Positions 1 to 8,728 of a DNA stretch of 64,000 nucleotides are shown in pieces. Under the pieces are notes generated by a model. The model was not told the DNA's origin. It worked only from the letters and a program-made list of their open reading frames with translations, and did no database searches. Source of the DNA: Acetobacterium paludosum (GTDB lineage: Bacteria > Bacillota > Clostridia > Eubacteriales > Eubacteriaceae); NCBI RefSeq assembly GCF_008086595.1, contig NZ_RXYA01000002.1, positions 1-64,000 of the forward strand, read 5' to 3'. The position numbers were made by a program, and so were the translations under genes. Each line of letters starts with the position of its first letter. Position 1 is the first letter of the stretch.

Positions 1-1640
1 ACTCCGATAATCGATTGAATCTGATGTTTCAGGATCTCCGCTCTTTCCTCGTCAGCCTCCAGAGGCAGAGCACCCGGATTGGGAAGATAGACAATTTGAT
101 TGTTCAATAGTCTTTCTTTGCACCATGGGAAGGCTGCGGTTTCATATTTTTCCGTTTCACGAATGGTCGGTTTGACATGCTCATCCAGCCAACGGTATGC
201 ATAGCTGAAGGTGTCGATGTTTTTCGAAAACGAACAAATATAGGCTCGATCAGCATTGACATAACTTCCACTGCGCTTCAGCAGATCCGTTATCTTTTTC
301 CTGTAATCATTATGGTTAATCGTCAGAAAATCTGCGGATATATCAGAAATCATCTTTTGAAATTCTTCCTGTTTTGCATTCTCGTCAAGTCTTGAAACAT
401 AGATGTTTCTGATGATGATAGTTAAACTAATCCCAATGCCGTAAAGCAACAGACGTAAACTATAAATCCGAAACCCAACCAGCATATCAAAATCAGGAAT
501 CCTCACCCATAAAATAATCCCCATCAGTATGGTTAAAAATGCAATGGTATAAAATATCTTTTTGTTATTGAAAATCATTGTTATCATCAGAAAGAAGATT
601 GGAACAGGCCAGATAATATTACTGAATGGTCCCGTTGAATAACTCAGCATCAACAGCGGCAATAGAATCGACAGGATGATTGCCAGTATTTTTTCCTGAT
701 TTTTTACGGTTTTGACATGATAAGGAATCGATGTAATGATTGCTCCAAGCAGAGCTAGAAAACAGCTCAACATGATACCGGTTAGTCGATCATCCGCATG
801 GACTAGTCGAATGAAAAAATTAATAGCGCTTCCCACGGCGAGGATGGTCCCGATAAACATGAAAAGCTTCATTCTGCTGTTGGTGTTGAGAATAACCCCT
901 TCCAGATATTCAATTTTATGCTCTTTGGGACGCATTAATCCAAATTTATGAATAATATAGAAGATCGTTGTTGCTGGAATCATGATGACAATCGGTGCCA
1001 GCGAGGGCAATTTAACTACTGAAAAAGAATTGGCCAAAACATCAGTAAAAGTACCCAGGGACAGAGCTACGCTAAAAGCAATCAACAGGTACAGCGCTTT
1101 ATTTTTTGTATCATGATCTGATGATTTAAGATACCATTTTATGAGCAGTAAAAAAGATGTCGCTGAAAAGCCCAGGTAATAGAGATAAAACAGCTTTTCC
1201 AAAATGTTTTCTGATGAAACTGATGTCCAGCCTGCCACCGATTTAACCATTTGTACTTGTTCATTCGCAGTTTGAGGATATAGACAAAAAAAGAAAATAA
1301 AAAAAACAGAAGGCAGATAGAGAGTCAGAAAAAGGATTGGCCATTTCTTTTTCTGACTCCAGTTTGATTCTGTTAAAACGATGACAAAATGAAGAATGAG
1401 ACTGTAGGCTACACCCCAGCCAAATACCGAAATTCGCCGCAAAAAAATCGCTTCAGCATAGGTACCGGCCGAATTGGTCGCAGCAAATGCAAATCCCCAG
1501 ATTGAAAAACAGAAGCAAAGAACTGCAAACACACGGTTAAGCCGTTCTTCTTTGTTTAAAGCCAGACTGTATGCACCAAACATGACATAGATGACGAATG
1601 AGACATAAAGTAACATCGATATTAAATTTTGCAACATCAT
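1..1640 (-). CDS. Membrane sensor protein with GAF domain (C-terminal part beyond window)
   Basis: The frame is open from an ATG at 1640 to the left edge, giving about 546 residues. A second ATG at 1637 sits better behind the GGAGG at 1645-1649 and may be the true start. The first ~400 residues hold many hydrophobic helices, resembling the 7TM-type N-terminal region of clostridial sensor kinases and HD-GYP or GGDEF sensors. After a short linker (about residue 430) a GAF-like domain begins, and it continues out of the window. The output domain, whether kinase, GGDEF or HD-GYP, is not visible, so the signalling class is unknown. The gene is divergent from nothing close by: 460 bases separate it from the next gene. 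Confidence 0.7.
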   Translation of the reverse strand, partial: MMLQNLISMLLYVSFVIYVMFGAYSLALNKEERLNRVFAVLCFCFSIWGFAFAATNSAGTYAEAIFLRRISVFGWGVAYSLILHFVIVLTESNWSQKKKWPILFLTLYLPSVFFIFFFCLYPQTANEQVQMVKSVAGWTSVSSENILEKLFYLYYLGFSATSFLLLIKWYLKSSDHDTKNKALYLLIAFSVALSLGTFTDVLANSFSVVKLPSLAPIVIMIPATTIFYIIHKFGLMRPKEHKIEYLEGVILNTNSRMKLFMFIGTILAVGSAINFFIRLVHADDRLTGIMLSCFLALLGAIITSIPYHVKTVKNQEKILAIILSILLPLLMLSYSTGPFSNIIWPVPIFFLMITMIFNNKKIFYTIAFLTILMGIILWVRIPDFDMLVGFRIYSLRLLLYGIGISLTIIIRNIYVSRLDENAKQEEFQKMISDISADFLTINHNDYRKKITDLLKRSGSYVNADRAYICSFSKNIDTFSYAYRWLDEHVKPTIRETEKYETAAFPWCKERLLNNQIVYLPNPGALPLEADEERAEILKHQIQSIIG

Positions 1641-2100
1641 TTGACCTCCATAACAATGAAACTCACCATCAATTTCATTCCAATATTTATGTTATAAATC
1701 CATTTTATTTAATGCTCCCTTCGATTTAATTTTCTATTATACTAAATTTAACTCAACAATTTCTCAACAAAAATAGCATGAAATGGATGTTGAAATATTT
1801 ACTAGGTATGGTGTTATTAATTTGACCTCATCAGCGAGCTTGATCCAAATTCTAAATAAATTGCTGCTTGATGATACGACAGAGTGCAGCTGGTCTTTTG
1901 ATTTAAGACAACTAAAAAAGGATAACATCATGTCATCCTTTTTTAGTGCCTCCAATGCTTATAGACCATTGTTATTATTTGAGGGTGCTCCAACCGATCT
2001 CTCAGCAGGCAACGATTTCTTTGATCTTATATTTTTTTTCGCATCTGTATTTTGTAATCGTGGACAAGAGCTCGCCAATTTACAGCACCAGGGTCTGAAT
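1641..2100. other. Intergenic stretch with hairpin
   Basis: No gene is supported here. It should contain the leader of the leftward sensor gene. A short rightward open frame (1783-2157) has no ribosome site and runs antisense into the MFS gene, so I do not call it. The only clear structure is the hairpin at 1912-1946. Confidence 0.5.
1912..1946. terminator. Bidirectional hairpin with A/T-rich arms
   Basis: A 12-base arm (CTAAAAAAGGAT, 1912-1923) pairs perfectly with 1935-1946 around an 11-base loop. The A-run on one side and T-run on the other make it a possible intrinsic terminator in either direction. It may end transcripts of the MFS gene that lies to the right on the minus strand. Confidence 0.5.
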
Positions 2101-3606
2101 TTACAACAATTCACGTTTTATATTGTCTGTTTTATCGTCATCACTTTCAGTTTTTAAGGCACCCTTCATTCTGGGCAGCAGCAGCGCCAGTCCCAGGGCG
2201 ACACCGACAATGACCGTAATGATGAGAAACAGGGAATTCACCGAGTTGTTCAGCGAATGGACAATCTGTTCCCCGGAAATGGCCCCAGTCTGGGCTGCTG
2301 ACCCATACAGATCATTGGGATTAACGCCCCATTTACCAATCTGATTGAAGTACTGAATGATCTCCAGATTGAACACACTGCCGAAAATACTGATACCGAT
2401 GGTTTGACCCAATGTCTTCAGCAACGAATTGGTGGCGGTTGCCGCCCCCCGCTTTCGGTAACCGACCGCCTCCTGGATGAGGATCGTCAGGGTGGTCATG
2501 GCCCCGCCGAATCCAAAACCGGCGATGGTAACGTAGGCAATCACTAACAGATAAGGGGTATCGATTCCCATCGTCGTCATCAGCAGAATCCCGATCAGCA
2601 GAATTGCGGTCGACAGGATCGTGACAATTTTTCCGCCCCGCGTGATGATCAGCTTGCCGAGGATGACGGACGCAATCAGCCAGCTGACGGACATCGACAC
2701 CAGCGCAAAACCGGATACGGTGGCGCTTAATCCCAAGACATTCTGGATGTAAATGGGGATGTACACATCGACTCCGATCATGACGGCGGACACCAGAAAG
2801 CTGATGATGTTGACGAGGTTGCTGGTTCTGGTCAGAATATCCGGCGGGATAATCGGTTCAGCGGCTTTTTGCTCGATGCGATAGAACACAACCAGTAGGG
2901 AAAGGGTTCCAGCCACTGAGATCCCGATAAACAGTTTATTGAAATTCATGACCTCAGCCGACAGAAAAACATTGAAAAACACCAGCATCGCAGCCGATAA
3001 TGTCACAATACCGGCATAATCGATGATCTGCTTTTTCTTTTCAAAATTTTCCTTGAGATTTCGTTGAATCAGAAAAATGGACAGAATCCCAAATGGCAGA
3101 TTGATGAAGAAAATCCAATGCCAGGAAAGCAGATCGATGAAGGTTCCGCCCACGAATGGCCCCACCAGACTGGCAACGCCCCACATGGTTCCCAAACTGC
3201 CCTGTATTTTCGGGCGTTCTTCCAGTGTGAAAACATCACCCACAATGGTGTAGGTCAAAGTGAAAATCGCCCCTGCCCCCAGCCCCTGTAAGGCTCGAAA
3301 GACGATCAGCATGGTCATGTTCTGTGAAAATCCGCAGAGCGTGCTGCCGACCAGAAAAATACCGATGCCAATGGAGATCATATTTTTTCGGCCGTACAGA
3401 TCCGCCAGTTTTCCGTAAATGGGGGTGGAGATAGCAGACATCAGTAAATAGGCGGAGAAAACAAAACTGATATTTTCAAACCCATTTAAATCTTTCGCAA
3501 TGGTGGAGATGGCGGTGGTGACAACGGTTCCTTCCACCGCCGCCAGAAACATAGCCACCATCAAGGCGATGGTGATATTTTTTTTGTCCGTTTCCGTTCG
3601 CATCAT
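2101..3606 (-). CDS. MFS drug exporter, DHA2 (EmrB/QacA) family
   Basis: A 501-residue protein with the length and about 14 hydrophobic helices expected of 14-TM DHA2 proton antiporters. The motif A-like loop after helix 2 reads GKLADLYGRK, and an acidic residue lies in helix 1 (AAVEGTVV), as in QacA/EmrB proteins. It should export toxic organic compounds across the cytoplasmic membrane; the substrate cannot be told from sequence. Two ATGs (3606, 3603) follow a GAGAGG site. The HxlR regulator lies 97 bases upstream on the same strand, so the two are probably one regulated unit, a common arrangement for drug-responsive pumps. Confidence 0.88.
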   Translation of the reverse strand: MMRTETDKKNITIALMVAMFLAAVEGTVVTTAISTIAKDLNGFENISFVFSAYLLMSAISTPIYGKLADLYGRKNMISIGIGIFLVGSTLCGFSQNMTMLIVFRALQGLGAGAIFTLTYTIVGDVFTLEERPKIQGSLGTMWGVASLVGPFVGGTFIDLLSWHWIFFINLPFGILSIFLIQRNLKENFEKKKQIIDYAGIVTLSAAMLVFFNVFLSAEVMNFNKLFIGISVAGTLSLLVVFYRIEQKAAEPIIPPDILTRTSNLVNIISFLVSAVMIGVDVYIPIYIQNVLGLSATVSGFALVSMSVSWLIASVILGKLIITRGGKIVTILSTAILLIGILLMTTMGIDTPYLLVIAYVTIAGFGFGGAMTTLTILIQEAVGYRKRGAATATNSLLKTLGQTIGISIFGSVFNLEIIQYFNQIGKWGVNPNDLYGSAAQTGAISGEQIVHSLNNSVNSLFLIITVIVGVALGLALLLPRMKGALKTESDDDKTDNIKRELL

Positions 3607-3703
3607 TTATTGTCAATCCTCTCTTGTTTCAATTTCAAGCAGTCATCAGTCCGGCGCTTGCAACAACTCAACTATTATTTATATCCTTTTCATAAGCCCG
3701 TTT

Positions 3704-4078
3704 TTACGGGGCCACCTCTTTGGCCCATTTACCCAACTGCATTAAAATCGGGATCAAATTGACCACCGCTTCCGTCGTTGAATACTCCACCCGAACCGGC
3801 ATCACATTGTATTGTTTTCGTCGTACCAGACCGTCGGCTTCCAGCTTTTTCAAAGCACTGGAGAGCATCGTATTTGTGATGCCATTCATTTTTGCTTTCA
3901 ATTCATTGTAGCGAATGGGCCCGTCAATCTGAAGGGCACACAAGATTTGAATTTTCCATTTTCCGCCAATGATCTCCATTGCCGTTGACAGCGGACATTT
4001 CTGCCCACACGGACAGATGCCGTTGTTGTTTTGGCAATCCGTATCCCACTTTTTCACATCAGTATCTTCAATAATCAT
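3704..4078 (-). CDS. HxlR-family winged-helix transcriptional regulator
   Basis: A 124-residue protein with the HxlR signature: a Cys-containing N-terminus (CPCGQKCP, about residues 22-29), then the motif GGKWKIQIL and a winged helix ending near residue 115. HxlR proteins act as dimers and often sense electrophiles or redox stress through the N-terminal cysteine. The gene is divergent from the flavin-type enzyme at 4200 and precedes the MFS exporter. The 121-base divergent region contains a good promoter and a tandem 10-mer repeat, so it probably controls both directions. The signal is not known. Confidence 0.9.
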   Translation of the reverse strand: MIIEDTDVKKWDTDCQNNNGICPCGQKCPLSTAMEIIGGKWKIQILCALQIDGPIRYNELKAKMNGITNTMLSSALKKLEADGLVRRKQYNVMPVRVEYSTTEAVVNLIPILMQLGKWAKEVAP

Positions 4079-4111
4079 TTTTTTCTTACCTACCCATATA
4101 TTTTTGCGCTA

Positions 4112-4140
4112 TTGACAAACCGTACTTATAATCATAAAAT
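4112..4140 (+). promoter_or_regulatory. Sigma-A type promoter for the pyridoxamine oxidase-like gene
   Basis: TTGACA (4112-4117) and TAAAAT (4135-4140) are separated by exactly 17 bases. It lies 60 bases upstream of the ATG at 4200 and points rightward. Confidence 0.65.
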
Positions 4141-4149
4141 TATACCATG

Positions 4150-4170
4150 TAGTAAATACATAGTAAATAC
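4150..4170. promoter_or_regulatory. Tandem TAGTAAATAC repeat, candidate HxlR operator
   Basis: TAGTAAATAC occurs at 4150-4159 and again at 4161-4170, one helical turn (11 bases) apart, directly downstream of the -10 box. HxlR regulators commonly bind repeated or inverted A/T-rich half-sites in such divergent regions. Binding by the neighbouring HxlR protein is inference. Confidence 0.45.
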
Positions 4171-4199
4171 ACATTATATTCTAAGGAGGATTTTTTATT

Positions 4200-4598
4200 A
4201 TGGAAGAAGTATTGAGTTTTTTAAAGGAAAACGGTCCGTTTTACCTGGCCAGTGTTGAAGGTACCACCCCCAAGGTTCGCCCGCTGGGTTTCTGTATGAG
4301 TTTTGAGGGAAAGATCTATTTTGGAATTGGAACCTTTAAGCCAAGCTATGCACAACTCATCGCAAATCCAGAAGTTGAAATCTCGACGACAAACAAAAAG
4401 ATGGAATGGCTGCGTCTCCGCGGTGCCGCTGTTTTTGATGATAGTGAGGCCATTGCACAGCAGGCTTTCGAAGTGATGCCTCATCTGAAATCGATGTATA
4501 ATGAAGAAAATGGTCGTAAACTGGGACTGTTCTATCTGAAAAATGCGGTTGCGGAAATTGCCGATATGAAGGGCGGTTTCAAAGAAATCAAATTCTAA
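4200..4598 (+). CDS. Pyridoxamine 5'-phosphate oxidase-family protein (flavin-binding split barrel)
   Basis: A 132-residue protein typical of the small PNPOx-like split-barrel family found next to HxlR regulators in clostridia. It opens with a helix and the strand FYLASVEGTTPKVRPLGF, then strands and a tail containing KGGFKEIKF. These proteins bind FMN, F420 or haem, and are often annotated as general stress or nitroimidazole-resistance-like enzymes. The ATG follows an AAGGAGG site with good spacing. It is transcribed alone from its own promoter and ended by the hairpin at 4614-4647. Its actual substrate is unknown. Confidence 0.85.
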   Translation: MEEVLSFLKENGPFYLASVEGTTPKVRPLGFCMSFEGKIYFGIGTFKPSYAQLIANPEVEISTTNKKMEWLRLRGAAVFDDSEAIAQQAFEVMPHLKSMYNEENGRKLGLFYLKNAVAEIADMKGGFKEIKF

Positions 4599-4613
4599 TC
4601 AACCCAAAATATC

Positions 4614-4647
4614 AAAAAAAGCTGTCATTCGTTTGACAGCTTTTTTT
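4614..4647 (+). terminator. Rho-independent terminator
   Basis: GCTGTCA (4621-4627) pairs with TGACAGC (4634-4640), extended by a seven-base A-run and a matching seven-base T-run. It follows the stop codon of the gene at 4200-4598. Confidence 0.9.
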
Positions 4648-4713
4648 GTGCTTTGCTTTGGTTTTCATGACGTTAATCATTAACTATTCCGGTATTATAT
4701 TCAAACCGCCTTT

Positions 4714-5373
4714 TCACACCGCATACTTCCCAATCCGATTCTTCACCAGATCCCCCACTGCCTCGGTGGCTTCAAACAAATCATTGGCATAGGCATCGGC
4801 CTTGATCCGCCCGGCATATTCGGCAGTCACCGGAGCACCGCCGACGATGACTTTCACCTGAGACCGGAGTCCCTGTTGGACCAGCGCCTCCATCAGATTG
4901 TCCAGCTCCGGCAGGGTGGTGGTGAGCAGCGAGGATAAGGCCAATACGTCCGGCTTGTGTGTGCGAACCGCATCGATAAAGGTTTCCACCGGCACATCAA
5001 TGCCCAAATCGATCACCGTGTAGCCGCTGCCCTGCAGCATCATGATCACCAGATTTTTCCCGATATCGTGGAGATCACCGGCTACCGTGCCGATGGCCAC
5101 GATCCCTTTGGTGGCACCAGAAAACCGTGAAATAATCGGTTCCATCACATACATGGCGGCATGGGCTGCGCGGGAGGCCATCAACACATCGGTCACGTAA
5201 ATTTCGCCATCAAACATTTTCTGGCCCAGATCTTTGAAGGCCGGATTGATGGCGGTCTGAATGATTTTATCGGTTCTGAGCCCGAGTTTAAGCGCATCTT
5301 TTGTTTTATCCATGGCTGCCTGGGTTTCCCCATTTTCAATGGCTTCCTGTAATTCTGCAAATACTTTTTCCAT
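4714..5373 (-). CDS. Corrinoid (B12-binding) methyltransferase shuttle protein
   Basis: A 219-residue protein of the MtaC/MtbC/MtvC corrinoid family. An N-terminal helical cap (about 1-85) is followed by a Rossmann B12 domain with the lower-ligand motif DLHDIG (Asp100, His102, Gly105). It carries a methyl group on cobalt between a substrate-specific methyltransferase and the tetrahydrofolate methyltransferase in the cytoplasm. The open frame extends to a TTG at 5388, but the ATG at 5373 behind GAGGGTG is a better start, 11 bases after the stop of the PocR/AraC gene. It is therefore probably cotranscribed with the regulator, apart from the other corrinoid protein at 7887-8516. Confidence 0.9.
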   Translation of the reverse strand: MEKVFAELQEAIENGETQAAMDKTKDALKLGLRTDKIIQTAINPAFKDLGQKMFDGEIYVTDVLMASRAAHAAMYVMEPIISRFSGATKGIVAIGTVAGDLHDIGKNLVIMMLQGSGYTVIDLGIDVPVETFIDAVRTHKPDVLALSSLLTTTLPELDNLMEALVQQGLRSQVKVIVGGAPVTAEYAGRIKADAYANDLFEATEAVGDLVKNRIGKYAV

Positions 5374-5384
5374 TTTTTGCACCC

Positions 5385-6692
5385 TCAACGTTTATGATAT
5401 TTTCTAAATTGGGTTGGCGTAACCCCTTCAAATCTGCGAAACACCTTGGTAAAATAACCGGCATCCCCATAACCCACGGTTTCGGCGATGGTCTGGATCT
5501 GATAATGGGGGTTTAGCAGCAGCTTCTTCGCTTTCTCGATCCGCACCTTCAGTACATAATCCATAATGGATATCCCTCGCTGGTCTTTGAAGATTCGGCT
5601 GGCATAGCCGGGACTCAGACAAGCCGCATCGGCAATCGCCTCCACGATCAGATTTTCTTTGTAATGGTTTTTGATATGGTCGATCATCAGGGTGATATTG
5701 GGATTTTCCGGTTTGTCCGCCGTCCGCACAAAGGCTTCCAGATAGGCATCCACCGCTTTGGAGGTGAGCATGCTGATGCTTTCAATGGAGTCGGTCTGAT
5801 AAATCTCCGGGATGGCGTGATTGTTAATCGCCTGAAAGACATCGGGCGCCAACCCCATCTGACTGGCAACCCGGGCGAGGATCACTAGCAGCTCGGTCAT
5901 TTTCGCCCGCATTACGGATAAATTCTGATGGGCTTCATAGCGCAGCCCGGAAAGCAGCCCTTCCAAATAGACTTTGGCCTTTTTTCCGTTTTTCTGAAAC
6001 TGCACAAGGATCTCCTCCTCGTCAATCAGTGAAAAGGAATCCGCATTGTCCAGATGTTTTTCCAGCGATTTTCGGTTTTCAATTTCGGCATGGTAGAGGG
6101 TCCGTTGTCTGGCAAATTCCCGAGACTGCTGGTAATTCTCCCAGCCGGCTTTCATAATATAATTGGCCACCACATAAAGCAGATAGGCCGATGCCTGCAC
6201 CTGGTTGCCGGTGACAATGGCCAGCTCCCCCACGGCTTCAAACAACTCCTCAAAGTCATTAGTTAGGGCTTGATTCATTTTTCTCAGTTCAATCCAGAAA
6301 AATTCTTCCGGCTCCCACATCAGCACCTGACCGCAGATGATCGTACCGACATGCTCATCATTTAAAACAATCGGCGCCGCCCATTCAATCAGCCCGGAAG
6401 GACACCTGAAAATATAGGGTTCACCAAACAATGCCGCCTGCTTGCCAGCCCGTTTATAGGCCGCCTGGCAGCGGTTTTTGCCACCCTCAAGGTTGTAAAT
6501 AATGCGGCAGAATTTACAGCATTTTTTAATGCCCTTGCGCGGAAAAATGGAGACGCCCTCCCCATCCACAATGTTGGCCATTAAGCCGGTGGTGGTGGTG
6601 AAAGCGTCCAATATTTCCTGCAGGGTTTTGATGTCGACCAGGTCGCTGATGCGTTTTTGACTGGATTGAAAAATATCTGGTTGTATATCCAT
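5385..6692 (-). CDS. AraC-family regulator with PocR sensory domain
   Basis: A 435-residue protein. The first ~190 residues form a PocR-type ligand domain with a cysteine-rich patch (KKCCKFCRII, near residue 60, and a later Cys before RCPSG). The last ~100 residues are an AraC/XylS double helix-turn-helix ending in GYGDAGYFTKVFRRFEG. PocR domains are known from propanediol/cobalamin regulation and bind small hydrocarbon-type ligands. Acetogens carry several such regulators beside O-demethylase genes. Flanking genes are a corrinoid protein downstream and the UroD methyltransferase upstream, so it is the likely substrate-responsive activator of this module. The clustered cysteines suggest a metal or redox role, which is not proven. 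Confidence 0.9.
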   Translation of the reverse strand: MDIQPDIFQSSQKRISDLVDIKTLQEILDAFTTTTGLMANIVDGEGVSIFPRKGIKKCCKFCRIIYNLEGGKNRCQAAYKRAGKQAALFGEPYIFRCPSGLIEWAAPIVLNDEHVGTIICGQVLMWEPEEFFWIELRKMNQALTNDFEELFEAVGELAIVTGNQVQASAYLLYVVANYIMKAGWENYQQSREFARQRTLYHAEIENRKSLEKHLDNADSFSLIDEEEILVQFQKNGKKAKVYLEGLLSGLRYEAHQNLSVMRAKMTELLVILARVASQMGLAPDVFQAINNHAIPEIYQTDSIESISMLTSKAVDAYLEAFVRTADKPENPNITLMIDHIKNHYKENLIVEAIADAACLSPGYASRIFKDQRGISIMDYVLKVRIEKAKKLLLNPHYQIQTIAETVGYGDAGYFTKVFRRFEGVTPTQFRKYHKR

Positions 6693-6793
6693 TGTTTCAC
6701 CTGTAAAACTTCGTTAAATGATTTTTTATCAGTATAGCATGATTTTTCTAAAAACAATATTAAATATAAAAACTTCACCTTTTCACAACGATG

Positions 6794-6829
6794 AAAACAA
6801 CACAGCGGGTTGAAAGTGCTGTGTTGTTT
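6794..6829 (-). terminator. Hairpin after the UroD methyltransferase gene
   Basis: AAACAACACAGC (6795-6806) pairs with GCTGTGTTGTTT (6818-6829) around an 11-base loop. On the minus strand the second arm runs into TTTTC. It lies 35 bases beyond the stop of the leftward gene at 6864 and before the PocR/AraC gene, so it probably separates the two transcripts at least partly. Confidence 0.7.
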
Positions 6830-6863
6830 GAAACGTTTAATGGGGTTATTGTTTTTATATTCT

Positions 6864-7829
6864 TTACAGTTTATCCACGGTATGCCATGCTTCAATCATT
6901 GGTGCTAAACGTGGATCACCAACGAAAATTGCATTACCATTTTCATTCAACAGAGTAGGCAGGAAAATAAAATTACCTTTTGGACCATACTGTTTAGCAC
7001 ATCGAACAGTCTCTGCAATGATATCTTCGACAGTCGCATCATTATAGCTTGCCGGTCCTGAGGAGTCCCAGCCACCTTCCACAATCAGGCGGCCTTGGTA
7101 TTTTTCCAAAATCCCATCCAGATCATTACTGACCTGTGCAGAACTCCACATTTTCGCACCCATTTCGACATAATCTTCAATGATCTTTTCACACTTTCCA
7201 CAGGTATGCTGGTTAAAAATCACACCTCTGGACGTCACTGCTTCAATAATCCGCTTATGTGAGGGTTTAATAACCGAACGATAAACAGCCGGTGACATAA
7301 ACAAACCATTGGCAGTGGCTAGATCATCAAAATAGGTGATTACATCCGGTTGAAAAGCATCGATAAAACGATTCATACAGGCAATTTTGTAATCGGCAAA
7401 GGCTTCAAAGAATTCCTGGCATGATTCGGGATCTTCAACCAAGGAACAAAGGGCATTTTCAAAGCCCATAAATGCCGCCAGCCGTTCAAATAAACCTGTT
7501 GGACTATAAACATTCACGATGACTTCATCCCGATTGACATCAGCCAGTTCAATTTTTGCCGCTTCCTCAATCCCCAGTGCATCCACATCCGGAAAATGAA
7601 CATATTCCTTCCAATCTGCTATATCTTCAAACATAAAACGGTTGGGCTCCGGCATTTCACCTTCTTTTGTCACTACCCAATTGACCCCAAACGCATCCAG
7701 CCCACCAACTAATGGTTGATCCGCGCGATCTGCTCCGAATATGCATATTTTATAGACTTCCATTATATTCGGAATAAACTCCGGTTTTCTGCCTTCCAGC
7801 ATTGCAAAAAAATTCTCTCTCTGATTCAT
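6864..7829 (-). CDS. UroD-family methyltransferase (MtvB/MtaA-like, methyltransferase I)
   Basis: A 321-residue TIM-barrel protein of the uroporphyrinogen decarboxylase superfamily. It lies in a corrinoid methyltransferase cluster, so it is not a haem enzyme. The likely zinc site is HTCGKC (His208, Cys210, Cys213). In acetogens this subfamily includes MtvB, which moves the methyl group of phenyl methyl ethers such as vanillate to a Co(I) corrinoid protein. Here the partner is the corrinoid protein 57 bases upstream. The start has a GGGAGGA site. The methyl donor cannot be named from sequence: methoxyaromatics are the best guess, methylamines or thiols are alternatives. Confidence 0.85.
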   Translation of the reverse strand: MNQRENFFAMLEGRKPEFIPNIMEVYKICIFGADRADQPLVGGLDAFGVNWVVTKEGEMPEPNRFMFEDIADWKEYVHFPDVDALGIEEAAKIELADVNRDEVIVNVYSPTGLFERLAAFMGFENALCSLVEDPESCQEFFEAFADYKIACMNRFIDAFQPDVITYFDDLATANGLFMSPAVYRSVIKPSHKRIIEAVTSRGVIFNQHTCGKCEKIIEDYVEMGAKMWSSAQVSNDLDGILEKYQGRLIVEGGWDSSGPASYNDATVEDIIAETVRCAKQYGPKGNFIFLPTLLNENGNAIFVGDPRLAPMIEAWHTVDKL

Positions 7830-7886
7830 CTATGTATCCTCCCCTTATTTTTTTTATTTTTGTTTCTTGTTCTTGCCAATTAATTC

Positions 7887-8516
7887 TTACATAACCAGTT
7901 CTTTAGCTTTTACTGCCGCAGACCCGGCATCAGCCGCATAACCATCAGCCCCAATTTCTGCCGCATATTCCGGGGTCACCGGGGCACCGCCAACGATCAC
8001 CTTAAATCCAGTCAGTCCGCTGGCTTTAATGGTGGCAACGGCTTCTTTTAGCGCCGGCATGGTGGTGGTGAGCAGTCCCGAACAAGCTACCAAAGTAACG
8101 TTTTCATTTTCCTTGATGGCTGCCACAAATTTTTCGGCGGAAACATCCACGCCCAGATCCACCACGGTAAATCCCGCACTTTCAATCATCATCGAGACCA
8201 GGTTTTTGCCGATATCGTGAAGATCCCCGGCCACGGTTCCGATGATACAGGTTCCCAGTGAGGCTGAGTTATCGCCGGCCATTAAGGGCCGTAACACATC
8301 CACCCCTTTGGACATGGCTTTGGCTGCAATCAGCATTTCCGGTACGAAAATTTCGCCGGCTGAGAACTTCTCCCCCACCACGCTCATCGAATCCACCATC
8401 GCCTGAAGAATATCGCCCGGCTGACTGCCTGCATCCAGAGCTTCCTGGACGGCCGCCCCGATTTTCTTGGACTTACCTGCTTCCACCAATTCTTTGACTT
8501 CATTAATTTTTGACAT
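7887..8516 (-). CDS. Corrinoid (B12-binding) methyltransferase shuttle protein
   Basis: A 209-residue MtvC/MtaC-type corrinoid protein with a helical cap (about 1-80) and a B12 domain carrying DLHDIG (Asp98, His100, Gly103), where His is the cobalt ligand. It ends with the usual GGAPVT and GADGYA segments. The start has AGGAGG with good spacing. It sits between the MeTr gene (upstream in transcription) and the UroD methyltransferase (57 bases downstream), so it is the dedicated methyl carrier of this system. It is clearly a paralogue, not a copy, of the corrinoid protein at 4714-5373. Confidence 0.93.
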   Translation of the reverse strand: MSKINEVKELVEAGKSKKIGAAVQEALDAGSQPGDILQAMVDSMSVVGEKFSAGEIFVPEMLIAAKAMSKGVDVLRPLMAGDNSASLGTCIIGTVAGDLHDIGKNLVSMMIESAGFTVVDLGVDVSAEKFVAAIKENENVTLVACSGLLTTTMPALKEAVATIKASGLTGFKVIVGGAPVTPEYAAEIGADGYAADAGSAAVKAKELVM

Positions 8517-8728
8517 GCTTTCTTCCTCCTATTATAGTCGATTTTATATAAATGTGTGTGAACATATTAAGGTGAACGACACGAGCAATTGCTAATTGTG
8601 TCACGTCTTTTCTCTACGGGCGGGTAATACCCGCCCCTACAATCAGGATGCTAAAGGTTTGTTTTTTAACCGCACCGTGGATCAACGAAACAGTTATGGG
8701 CAAACAGATAATGACAAACTTAAAAGGT
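8517..8728. other. Intergenic stretch with GC-rich hairpin and duplicated gene tail
   Basis: Between the MeTr and corrinoid genes. It contains a hairpin (GGGCGGGT, 8618-8625, pairing with 8629-8636) and, at 8653-8686, an imperfect copy of the last ~30 bases of the MeTr gene (8725-8757). The copy still reads as the C-terminal HGAVKK residues. The spacing is unusually long for an operon and may lower expression downstream. Confidence 0.6.
8618..8636. repeat. Short GC-rich palindrome
   Basis: Perfect 8-base arms GGGCGGGT/ACCCGCCC around AAT, standing out against an A/T-rich spacer. It has no T-run, so it is more like an extragenic palindrome or mRNA-stabilising hairpin than a terminator. Confidence 0.6.

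Noticed and set aside
1783-2157. Rightward 124-codon open frame
   Set aside because: No ribosome site, odd composition, crosses a terminator hairpin and overlaps the MFS gene antisense.
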